Shown here: in pieces, positions 8,570 through 14,242 of the stretch
Layout: the number at the start of each line of letters is the position of its first letter
Position numbering within the stretch: the first letter of the stretch is position 1
From: Novosphingobium sp.
GTDB taxonomy: Bacteria > Pseudomonadota > Alphaproteobacteria > Sphingomonadales > Sphingomonadaceae
NCBI RefSeq assembly: GCF_020852455.1
Contig: NZ_JADZAT010000021.1
Span: forward strand, 1 to 32,936
Direction: 5' to 3'
Length of the DNA: 32,936 bases
Notes under the pieces: model-generated
The model's database searches: none
What the model was told of the DNA's origin: nothing
Seen by the model: only the letters and a program-made list of their open reading frames with translations
Position numbers and translations under genes: made by a program

Positions 8570-8973
8570 GCCGAAACCACCGCGCCCGAGCTTTCGAGCT
8601 GCAGCGTGTAGTTGCGCTCGCCGTTGAAATCGCCCGAGTAATCGAGCTTCTGGACCAGAAACCGGCCGCGCAGCTTTTCGCCATCCTCAAAGCTCAGTTC
8701 GTAATCGTCGAGCGTGCCGTTCATGGCATTGGCGCGGACTTGCGCTTCGGCAGCGCTGCCGAGGAAGATGCCCGCCGCGCTGACCGAAACCGAGCGTACC
8801 CCGGCGCCGGACAGCATCTCGCGCCAGCCGCCGCTTTCCTTGGTGGTGATCACCACCGGATCGCCGGCGATCGACATCTGGGTGGTGCGCAGGCCGGCGA
8901 CGGTGCGGTACACGGCGGGTACGGCGCCATCGGAAATCTTGAGCAGGAAGGCACTGCCTTTCTGGGCGGTCAT
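8566..8973 (-). CDS. Phage major tail tube protein, TP901-1 family
   Basis: A 135-residue protein from the ATG at 8973 (MTAQKGSAFLLKISDG). An upstream extension would run through the inverted repeat at 8993-9079 and is rejected. The pattern MTAQKGS.FLLK, then LRTTQMSIAGDPVVITTKES.GWREML, and the C-terminal LSFEDGEKLRGRFLVQKLDYSGDFNGERNYTLQLESSG is that of the tube-forming major tail protein (gp9 of Rhodobacter GTA). It polymerises into the tail tube. A GGAG-type site sits just upstream (AAGGAGAACCAGA before the ATG). Confidence 0.92.
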   Translation of the reverse strand: MTAQKGSAFLLKISDGAVPAVYRTVAGLRTTQMSIAGDPVVITTKESGGWREMLSGAGVRSVSVSAAGIFLGSAAEAQVRANAMNGTLDDYELSFEDGEKLRGRFLVQKLDYSGDFNGERNYTLQLESSGAVVSA

Positions 8974-8992
8974 TCTGGTTCTCCTTGAAGTC

Positions 8993-9079
8993 CCCCTCCC
9001 GCTTGCGGGAGGGGTTAGGGGTGGGCTGGTCGGGCGGCAGGACAGACCCACCCCCAGCCCCTCCCGCAAGCGGGAGGGG
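8993..9079. repeat. Paired REP-like palindromes (BIME-type) upstream of major tail gene
   Basis: Two copies of a 22-bp hairpin (CCCCTCCCGC, two bases, GCGGGAGGGG): 8993-9014 with a TT loop and 9058-9079 with an AA loop, in opposite orientation. The inner flanks (TTAGGGGTGGG / CCCACCCCCAGC) also pair imperfectly, so the whole unit can fold into one long stem or two short hairpins. A third copy lies at 11486-11507. Such elements are commonly dispersed intergenic repeats. Within this operon they may influence mRNA decay or processing. Confidence 0.85.
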
Positions 9080-9094
9080 TGCAGGATGTCCGGG

Positions 9095-9484
9095 TCAGGC
9101 CGCGAGCAGGCGGAAGCGGTATTCGATCAGCACGGCGCGGGTGTTGGCGCCGCGCTGTTCGGCGCGGGCGCGCAGGAAGCTGGTGCTGACCACGCGAAAG
9201 GTGCCCTGGGCGGCAGGCAGGCTTGCCACCCGCGCCTCGATTGCCGCGACCAGCGCGGCGGCACTGCCCGGCTGGTCACCGCGGCAATGCAGTTCGAGCG
9301 CGACGCGGACTTCGCGGCCACTGACATCCTTGGCGCTCCAGTCGGCACTGGCCGAGGCGGCCACTGCCAGCCATGGCAGCGCGGTGCGCGAAGGCGCTTC
9401 CTCGACAATGGCATTGAGCTGGCCGGACAGCGCCGGATCGGCTGCCAGCCAGGCCAGCAGCGCGGCGCGCAGGGGCACTTCCAT
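9095..9484 (-). CDS. DUF3168 tail completion/terminator protein (gp8-like)
   Basis: A 129-residue protein from the ATG at 9484 (MEVPLRAALLAWLAADPALSGQ). The N-terminal helix, the core (WSAKDVSGREVRVALELHCRG) and the C-terminal LRARAEQRGANTRAVLIEYRFRL fit the DUF3168 family. In HK97-like phages and the Rhodobacter GTA this protein sits at the junction of tail and head as tail terminator. Longer upstream reading frames exist, but they run through the neighbouring gene in another frame. Confidence 0.82.
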   Translation of the reverse strand: MEVPLRAALLAWLAADPALSGQLNAIVEEAPSRTALPWLAVAASASADWSAKDVSGREVRVALELHCRGDQPGSAAALVAAIEARVASLPAAQGTFRVVSTSFLRARAEQRGANTRAVLIEYRFRLLAA

Positions 9485-9489
9485 CGGCA

Positions 9490-9645
9490 CTATCCTTTGG
9501 TGAAATTGGGCCAGAGCAGGCTGGCCTTGCGCCAGCGCTGCGCCGGATCGGTGCGGGCCAGGCGAAGCTGTTCGGTCCGTGCGGTTGCCGCCCCTTGCGC
9601 CGCTGCAAGCAGCCGCTGGGCGAAGCTTTCGAAGCTGCCGCTCAT
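9490..9645 (-). CDS. 51-codon ORF at the head-closure gene position
   Basis: A small frame starting at the ATG at 9645, whose ATGA overlaps the stop of the connector gene. It ends 5 bp before the DUF3168 start. It encodes MSGSFESFAQRLLAAAQGAA at the N-terminus, an arginine-rich middle, and ends RKASLLWPNFTKG. The tight packing on both sides argues that it is translated. In the Rhodobacter GTA this slot holds gp7, a head-closure protein of about 110 residues. Here it may be a strongly shortened version, or an unrelated helical peptide. I do not recognise its sequence. Confidence 0.6.
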   Translation of the reverse strand: MSGSFESFAQRLLAAAQGAATARTEQLRLARTDPAQRWRKASLLWPNFTKG

Positions 9646-10193
9646 GCCAGGTGCAGCCGCCGCCAGGGCCGCCACAGCGCGGCGACGGCGGCGGGCGGGG
9701 TGGTGCCGGCTGCGCCTTCGTCCTCGCGGTGGCGATACTGGAACGCGGCCATCCGCAGCACCCCGTGGCGCAGGCCATCGGGCAGGCTGGCCCAGTCGGT
9801 GGCGAGCCCGGCGGTGAAGCGCACCGCGACCCGGCCCGCGCTGCCGGGATTGCTGACCCGCACCAGACCGCCGCCAGCGGCGTCGAGGTCGATCGCATAG
9901 TTCGCCACCGGCAGGGCAAAGCGCGCACCTTCGGCGGGCAAGCCGTCGATCGCGGTGATCGCCTGGACCGGGCGGGTGGCCAGCACCTGCCATTCGCAGG
10001 TCGCGGGCAGCACTTCCTCGCAGACCTGCTGCAGGGGCATCAGACCGGTGAACTGTTCGCACAGCTCCAGCCCGGCCTGGATCAGCGCGGATAGTTGCGC
10101 GTCGTCCTGCGCGGTGGTGATGCCCAGCCAGTCTTTCAGTTCGGCGAGCGCGGCTGGCGCAAGCGTGGCAGGCGTGACGATAACCCGCTTCAT
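9642..10193 (-). CDS. Phage gp6-like head-tail connector (adaptor)
   Basis: A 183-residue protein from the ATG at 10193 (MKRVIVTPATLAPAALAELKDWLGI), chosen because GGAGA lies 5-8 nt upstream. A TTG 12 nt further up is less likely. The N-terminal 'LKDWL.I....DDAQLSALIQAGLELCEQFTGL' is typical of gp6-like connectors, and the C-terminal half (GRVAVRFTAGLATDWASLPDGLRHGVLRMAAFQYRHRE) matches the TIGR02215-type GTA protein. It would form the ring bound to the portal. The start is separated from the capsid stop by 108 bp that contain two strong hairpins. Confidence 0.88.
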   Translation of the reverse strand: MKRVIVTPATLAPAALAELKDWLGITTAQDDAQLSALIQAGLELCEQFTGLMPLQQVCEEVLPATCEWQVLATRPVQAITAIDGLPAEGARFALPVANYAIDLDAAGGGLVRVSNPGSAGRVAVRFTAGLATDWASLPDGLRHGVLRMAAFQYRHREDEGAAGTTPPAAVAALWRPWRRLHLA

Positions 10194-10228
10194 CGCGGTC
10201 TCCAATCTGGTTGGCTGGGTAAAGGGGG

Positions 10229-10263
10229 GCGCCCGCGCCGGGGGAAGGCGGCGGCGCGGGCGC
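10229..10263. repeat. GC-rich hairpin downstream of capsid gene (distal)
   Basis: An 11-bp perfect stem, GCGCCCGCGCC (10229-10239) with GGCGCGGGCGC (10253-10263), around a 13-nt loop. It lies between the capsid stop and the connector start. No T-tract follows on the transcribed strand, so read-through is expected. Confidence 0.65.
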
Positions 10264-10264
10264 G

Positions 10265-10293
10265 GGACCGGGCAGGGAGGGGGTGCCCGGTCC
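10265..10293. repeat. Hairpin immediately after major capsid stop codon
   Basis: A 10-bp perfect stem, GGACCGGGCA (10265-10274) with TGCCCGGTCC (10284-10293), around a 9-nt loop. It begins 9 nt past the capsid stop codon in the direction of transcription. It could stall exonucleases and stabilise the capsid message, or act as a partial terminator that lowers expression of downstream genes. Confidence 0.7.
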
Positions 10294-10301
10294 GGTCAGG
10301 C

Positions 10302-11435
10302 TCAGGTCGAGATCTTCAGCAGCTTGATCGCATCGCTATCCAGCACCTGCCCGCCGACGCGCTTGGTGGCGTAGAAGTTGACGTAGGGCTTGTTGGTGTA
10401 GGGATCGCGCAGGATCGAAGTGGTCCGGCGCTCGGCGATGATGTAGCCGTTCTTGAAGTTGCCGAAGGCGATCGGGAAGGTGCCGGCGGCCACATCGGGC
10501 ATGTCTTCGGCCTCGATCACCGGATAGCCCAGCAGGCGGGCCGGCGAGCCTTCGTAGATCCCCGGCTGCCACAGGAACGATCCGTCGGCGGCCTTGAACT
10601 TGCGCACGGCGGCCAGCGTCTTCGAATTCATCACGAAGACCGCGCCCTGGCGGTGGCCCGAGCGCAGCGAGTGCACGAGGTCGATCAGCTTGAGCTCCGG
10701 CGCGGTGTCGAACCCGGTGGCGTTGCCCGTCGCGGTGAACTGCAGCGTGCCGAACGGGCGGGTCGCATCGGCGGTCAGCGCGGTCGGCTGCTGCAGGAAC
10801 CCCTTGGGCTGGTTGGTGCCGCTGCCGTTGACGAAGGCGGCGCCTTCGGCCCGGGCAAATTCGACCGCGATTTCGTTCGCCAGCCATTCCTCCAGGTTGA
10901 AGGCTGCATCATCAAGCATCGCCTGGCTGGCCGAGGGGTTGGCATAGAGCTCGCCCGAAGGGGGGACGATCTCGTTGAACTTCGAAGTGACCGTTTCCGG
11001 CCGGGCACCGGTTTCGCTGACCCAGCCCGAAGCGGCGGTGCTGTTGGTGATCAGCTTGCGATAGCCCGCAGTGCTGGTCTGGACGATCTGCGAAATCGCG
11101 CGGATCGGGCTGACATTCTTGAGCTGTGCGGCGATCAGCGCATCGATCTCGCGCGGCACCGCATAGCCCCCATCGGCCGCGACCGCGCCGGTCACTGACT
11201 TGAGTTCGGCGGTGCGGCCCAGCCGCAGGTAGCCATCGACGAAGCCCTTGAGCTCGGCACTGGCCGGCATGGCGCCGTCAAGCGCCGGACGCGGCGAGCG
11301 GCCGATCCGCTCGATCCGCGACTTCACTTCCTCGACATCGCTGCGCAGCGCGCCCAGCGCCTGTTCAGCCGCATCCTGGCGGGCAACCAGATCGAACGAG
11401 GCGTCAAGCGCCTCTTCGGGCAGTTCATTATCCAT
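10302..11435 (-). CDS. HK97-family major capsid protein (GTA gp5-like)
   Basis: A 377-residue protein from the ATG at 11435. The N-terminal part (about residues 15-50) is a charged coiled coil (DAAEQALGALRSDVEEVKSRIERIG), which in HK97-like capsids acts as the scaffold and is removed by the prohead protease. The mature part has the family's hallmarks: DGGYAVPREIDALI, SPIRAISQIVQTSTAGYRKL, then GASGWV-type SGWVSETGARPETVTSKF, and VNGSGTNQPKGFL. The C-terminal end (GFKNGYIIAERR-like NFKNGYIIAERRTTSILRDPYTNKPYV) is also typical. A GAAAGGCCCCCC leader directly before the ATG is identical to that of the portal gene. Confidence 0.95.
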   Translation of the reverse strand: MDNELPEEALDASFDLVARQDAAEQALGALRSDVEEVKSRIERIGRSPRPALDGAMPASAELKGFVDGYLRLGRTAELKSVTGAVAADGGYAVPREIDALIAAQLKNVSPIRAISQIVQTSTAGYRKLITNSTAASGWVSETGARPETVTSKFNEIVPPSGELYANPSASQAMLDDAAFNLEEWLANEIAVEFARAEGAAFVNGSGTNQPKGFLQQPTALTADATRPFGTLQFTATGNATGFDTAPELKLIDLVHSLRSGHRQGAVFVMNSKTLAAVRKFKAADGSFLWQPGIYEGSPARLLGYPVIEAEDMPDVAAGTFPIAFGNFKNGYIIAERRTTSILRDPYTNKPYVNFYATKRVGGQVLDSDAIKLLKIST

Positions 11436-11485
11436 GGGGGGCCTTTCAAATGTTGTTCCGCCACAAGGCCGGAACGCTTCGGATC

Positions 11486-11507
11486 CCCCTCCCGCTTGCG
11501 GGAGGGG
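11486..11507. repeat. REP-like hairpin between prohead protease and capsid genes
   Basis: A third copy of the 22-bp palindrome (CCCCTCCCGC, TT, GCGGGAGGGG) seen twice at 8993-9079. It occupies the 89-bp spacer between the protease stop (11525) and capsid start (11435), one of the few non-overlapping junctions in the cluster. Confidence 0.8.
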
Positions 11508-11524
11508 GGATTGCGGTGTCGCCG

Positions 11525-11932
11525 TCAGGCGGCGACAGGTTGGATCAGATGCACCCGCGCGCCGTGCTGCATCGGGTGGGAGACCAGGCTGATCTCGAAC
11601 AGGTCGAGCTCGGTCAGCTCGCGGCCATCGGCATCGCGGCTGAACTGGCGGGCGCGGTAACCGAACGACAGCCCGGTCACCTGCCCGCGTTTGAGCGCGG
11701 CGGCGGCTCCGCCGGCGGGATTGTCGAGGCTGGCGACAACGCGCAGCCCGCGCTCGTCTTCCTTGACCTCCTCGATCCAGCCGATCCGCTGGTCGGCCCG
11801 GTGCTGCCAGTAGAGCGGCAAGGGCTCGCGCCGGCCGGCCAAGGTGCGGGCAAAGGCCCCGCGCCGGATCGTGTCGCGCCCGGCGTCGCGCTTGTCGAAC
11901 AGGGCGGCATAGCCCGCAAACTTCAACGTCAC
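11525..11932 (-). CDS. HK97-family prohead protease (GTA gp4-like)
   Basis: A 135-residue serine protease of the S78 type. It has the N-terminal GYAALFDKRDAGRDTIRRGAF, the catalytic His in LPLYWQH (H44), the catalytic Ser in KRGQVTGLSFGYRA (S89), and the ending LTELDLFEISLVSHPM. It cleaves the N-terminal scaffolding part of the capsid protein during maturation. Its ATG overlaps the upstream gene by 4 bp. Its short length is normal for GTA-type proteases. Confidence 0.93.
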   Translation of the reverse strand: MTLKFAGYAALFDKRDAGRDTIRRGAFARTLAGRREPLPLYWQHRADQRIGWIEEVKEDERGLRVVASLDNPAGGAAAALKRGQVTGLSFGYRARQFSRDADGRELTELDLFEISLVSHPMQHGARVHLIQPVAA

Positions 11933-12237
11933 TTGAGCAGACCCACGGTGCCGGTACGAAAGGCGATGCCGACCAGCAGCAGCGCCAGCGCGCCGCGCAC
12001 CACCCAGGCAACCGCCGCCTTCCAGGCCGAGGCCTTGGCATCGCGCCAGGCCTGCAGCAGCTGGCGCAGTTCGGACAGATCGGCATGGGCGGTGGGATCA
12101 TCCAGCCCCATCCGCGTCAGCACCCGTTCGGCGCCCAGCTCGCTGGCTTCCTCGACCATTGCGCGCAGGGTCACCAGGTCCGCGCCTTCACTGGCCGCCT
12201 GGGCCACCAGCCGCGCAACCATCTCGTCTCTGTTCAT
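11929..12237 (-). CDS. DUF6127-like small membrane protein
   Basis: A 102-residue protein from the ATG at 12237 (MNRDEMVARLVAQAASEGADLVTLRAMVEEASELGAERVL). It consists of helical soluble segments and one C-terminal membrane helix (AAVAWVVRGALALLLVGIAF). A gene of this type is common between portal and protease in sphingomonad GTA clusters, and the family name DUF6127 is my best match from memory. Its role is unknown. It starts 11 bp after the portal stop and overlaps the protease start by 4 bp. Confidence 0.7.
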   Translation of the reverse strand: MNRDEMVARLVAQAASEGADLVTLRAMVEEASELGAERVLTRMGLDDPTAHADLSELRQLLQAWRDAKASAWKAAVAWVVRGALALLLVGIAFRTGTVGLLK

Positions 12238-12248
12238 GAAATGTTCCT

Positions 12249-13391
12249 TCAAGCAGCGGGCGCCAGGCCCAGCATGGCGCGCTTCTCGGCATCGCTCAGG
12301 AAAGTGGCGGCGCCGATCTGCGCCCACAGCTTCTCGCGGTCCTCGGCCAGCGCCGGAACCCGGTCGAGGTCGATCGCCAGCCGTTCGTCGGGAAACCAGG
12401 TGGTCAGGCCTTCGCCCAGCGCGCCCAGCAGCTTGGCGGCTAGCGGCAGCAGGGTCAGCCGCCACAGCGCGCGGTTGGCCTCGCGGTAATTGGCATAGGT
12501 GGCATCGCCCGGCAGCCCCAGCAGCATCGGCGGCACGCCAAAAGCCAGCGCGATGTCCCGCGCGGCGGCGGCCTTCAGCGCGGCAAAGTCCATGTCGGAC
12601 GGGGTCAGGCTCAGCGCCTGCCACTTGAGCCCGCCTTCCAGCAGCATTGGCCGCCCGGCATTGGCATGGCCCGAATAGGCTTCGGCCAGTTCGGCCTTGA
12701 GCCGTTCGAACTGGTCGGCCGCCAGCACCCCGCCATCGCCCGGATCATAGACCAGCGCGCCCGAAGGCCGCGCCGCGTTTTCCAGCAGCATCCGGTTCCA
12801 CAGCGCCGCGGCATTGTGCGTCGCCACTGCCTCGTCAGCGGCGGCCAGGCAGCCCGCGCCATAGTGATCGTCGGCCGGGTGGAAATGGCGCACATGGATC
12901 ACGTTGGGCGCGGCGCTCTCATCGCTCAGCGGGATCGACAGCGTGCGCTCACCCACCTTGTAGGCCAGGGCCTCGGGCCAGCCATCGCCGCCCGCCAGCA
13001 CCGAAACCCGCTCGGGCCGCAGGGCATAGAGCTCGACCGGGCGGCCCGCGCCGTCCTTGATCAGCTGGACATAGGCATTGCCGTGCAGCAGCAGCTGGCT
13101 GGTCAGTGTTTCAAGCAGGCTCTGCCCGGCGCTGGTTGCGCTTACCAGCGCGGCCAGTTCGGGATCGCACGGCGCCAGCGGCGCCCCGCCGATCCCCTCG
13201 GCCACCAGCCGCACAGAACGCTGGGCCACCGGGTTTTCAAGGTAGGCCCGCCGCACCGCGCGGCCATAGTCGAACGGCGCCCTGGGATTGCCCAGATCGC
13301 CATAGAGCCAGGGCGAAACAAATGTGCGCGCCAACGGCACGCGCGGCCCCCCGCCCTTGAAGGCGGCGGCCAGCGATTGGAGGAAGGACAT
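12249..13391 (-). CDS. HK97-family phage portal protein (GTA gp3-like)
   Basis: A 380-residue protein. The N-terminal WLYGDLGN.RAPFDYGRAVRRAYLENPVAQRSVRLVAEGIG matches the portal family, as do the central LLHGNAYVQLIKDGAGRPVELYALRPERV and the later AALWNRMLLENAARPSGAL. The segment AFGVPPMLLGLPGDATYANYREANRALWRLTLLPLAAKLL is the classical portal signature. The portal dodecamer is the DNA entry gate of the head. The leader GAAAGGCCCCCC before its ATG is shared with the capsid gene. Its upstream region is not terL directly but the insert at 13458-14242, so its promoter may be new. Confidence 0.94.
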   Translation of the reverse strand: MSFLQSLAAAFKGGGPRVPLARTFVSPWLYGDLGNPRAPFDYGRAVRRAYLENPVAQRSVRLVAEGIGGAPLAPCDPELAALVSATSAGQSLLETLTSQLLLHGNAYVQLIKDGAGRPVELYALRPERVSVLAGGDGWPEALAYKVGERTLSIPLSDESAAPNVIHVRHFHPADDHYGAGCLAAADEAVATHNAAALWNRMLLENAARPSGALVYDPGDGGVLAADQFERLKAELAEAYSGHANAGRPMLLEGGLKWQALSLTPSDMDFAALKAAAARDIALAFGVPPMLLGLPGDATYANYREANRALWRLTLLPLAAKLLGALGEGLTTWFPDERLAIDLDRVPALAEDREKLWAQIGAATFLSDAEKRAMLGLAPAA

Positions 13392-13457
13392 GGGGGGCCT
13401 TTCGGAGATTTCAGAAAGTTATTCTGATTTTTGAATTGTTGACTCTGGACAAGCAGA

Positions 13458-13895
13458 GTGGAACGCGATCAAATTAGCATGATGGCGAGAGATCTAATTA
13501 GGACCAGGCGAAAAGCGTTCCGCGTCGGTCCGCTCCCGGCAGATCTGATAAATCGCGTCTTGGGCACTGAGTTAGAGATTGCGGATGTGTGGGTTAGCAA
13601 GGCTTGTCATGCCCATATCGCTGACGACCATCCCGACGACTATCCTGTTATTATGGCGAATTTGATCGATATTCTCCGATCACCAACATACGCCGGACAA
13701 GACGCTCACAATGGAGGCGGCTTCTATCTCGTCAAAAAGATAGACGTGGACGTAGACGGGCGTGAATTCGCGCTCGTTGCGATCGCCTTGGAGCTGAGTC
13801 AGCATGGGACTTACAACGTCAAGAGTGCCTATACCATCAAGCAGCAGGACGTTGATTCTCGCCGCCTCAAGGGCGCATTGAAAGTGCTCTTCTGA
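13458..13895 (+). CDS. PBECR-like (Barnase/EndoU/ColicinE5-D/RelE-fold) nuclease-like protein inside GTA cluster
   Basis: A 145-residue protein on the strand opposite to all GTA genes. The start is uncertain: GTG at 13458, or ATG at 13479 or 13482; no strong ribosome-binding site decides it. The pattern is VWVSKACHAHIADDHPDDYPVIMANLIDIL, then SPTYAG, FYLVKKI, FALVAIALEL, and an end VKSAYTIKQQDVDSRRLKGALKVLF. This resembles the PBECR families, which have an H-x-x-x-x-HP motif and a C-terminal 'S.Y' strand and occur in phage polyvalent proteins and as free ORFs. Codon use is clearly less GC-rich than in the neighbours, which indicates transfer. It may be a toxin-like or defence-type cargo. No antitoxin gene is visible beside it. 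The family call is from pattern memory only. Confidence 0.5.
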   Translation: MERDQISMMARDLIRTRRKAFRVGPLPADLINRVLGTELEIADVWVSKACHAHIADDHPDDYPVIMANLIDILRSPTYAGQDAHNGGGFYLVKKIDVDVDGREFALVAIALELSQHGTYNVKSAYTIKQQDVDSRRLKGALKVLF

Positions 13896-13906
13896 CTACC
13901 AAATAA

Positions 13907-13932
13907 TTGGGGGAGCGCGGTGGCTCCCCCAA
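13907..13932. terminator. Candidate bidirectional hairpin terminator after PBECR-like gene
   Basis: A 10-bp perfect stem, TTGGGGGAGC (13907-13916) with GCTCCCCCAA (13923-13932), around a 6-nt loop. It starts 11 nt after the plus-strand stop codon. On the minus strand it is followed by TTATTT, so it fits a minus-strand terminator better than a plus-strand one. Confidence 0.6.
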
Positions 13933-14126
13933 GGTCTCTGCAATGCTAGCGCGTTGCCAACCGCGATCTCTCGACTCAAGGCCTCTACTCTGGTTTCCCA
14001 AAGTGCGTGGGGTGGCGGTTCCCACCTCTATGCATTGCAAATCACATACTGTATCGAATAGGTAAACTTTGCGTCACCATGTCGTCTCAGTTTCCGATCT
14101 CCAAATGCGAGTTTTATGAGTAGACT

Positions 14127-14178
14127 TCAAGTCCAACATCAGGTATGTGACATGTCACATACCTGATGTTGGACTTGA
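14127..14178. repeat. Perfect 52-bp palindrome with no spacer
   Basis: The left half, 14127-14152, and the right half, 14153-14178, are exact reverse complements. The right half begins TGTCACATACCTGATGTT and ends GGACTTGA; the centre is CATG. Pairing breaks at 14126/14179. It is neither followed by a T-tract nor related to the REP-like repeats of the cluster. Confidence 0.97.
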
Positions 14179-14226
14179 TGGCTAAACACTGAGTCTCGGT
14201 GTGAAAATCGACCAAAATCGCAAAAT

Positions 14227-14242
14227 ATAGGAAAAATCCTAT
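14227..14242 (-). terminator. AT-rich hairpin directly after terL stop
   Basis: On the minus strand ATAGGA, loop TTTT, TCCTAT, then ATTTTG. It abuts the terL stop codon. The stem is only 6 bp and weak, so it is a marginal intrinsic terminator. If active, it would separate terS-terL from the rest of the GTA cluster. Confidence 0.4.

Larger units (their letters stand above)
13896..14242. other. Gene-free spacer between convergent PBECR-like gene and terL
   Basis: 347 bp of lower GC content than the flanking GTA genes. It contains a hairpin just after the PBECR-like gene, the 52-bp perfect palindrome at 14127-14178, and an AT-rich hairpin at the terL end. The only notable frame is a 14-codon ORF (ATG 14079, stop 14121-14123) ending 3 bp before the palindrome and lacking a ribosome-binding site. 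No RNA gene was recognised. Confidence 0.8.

Noticed and set aside
8993..9079. Possible CRISPR or transposon end
   Set aside because: Only palindromic REP-like units with no spacers and no transposase nearby.
9642..12101. Capsid reading frame extended upstream to 12101 (599 codons)
   Set aside because: The extra part overlaps the prohead protease in another frame; the ATG at 11435 has a good leader and gives a normal-length capsid protein.
14079..14123. 14-codon ORF before the palindrome as a leader peptide
   Set aside because: No ribosome-binding site and nothing downstream on the plus strand to control; kept only as a remark.
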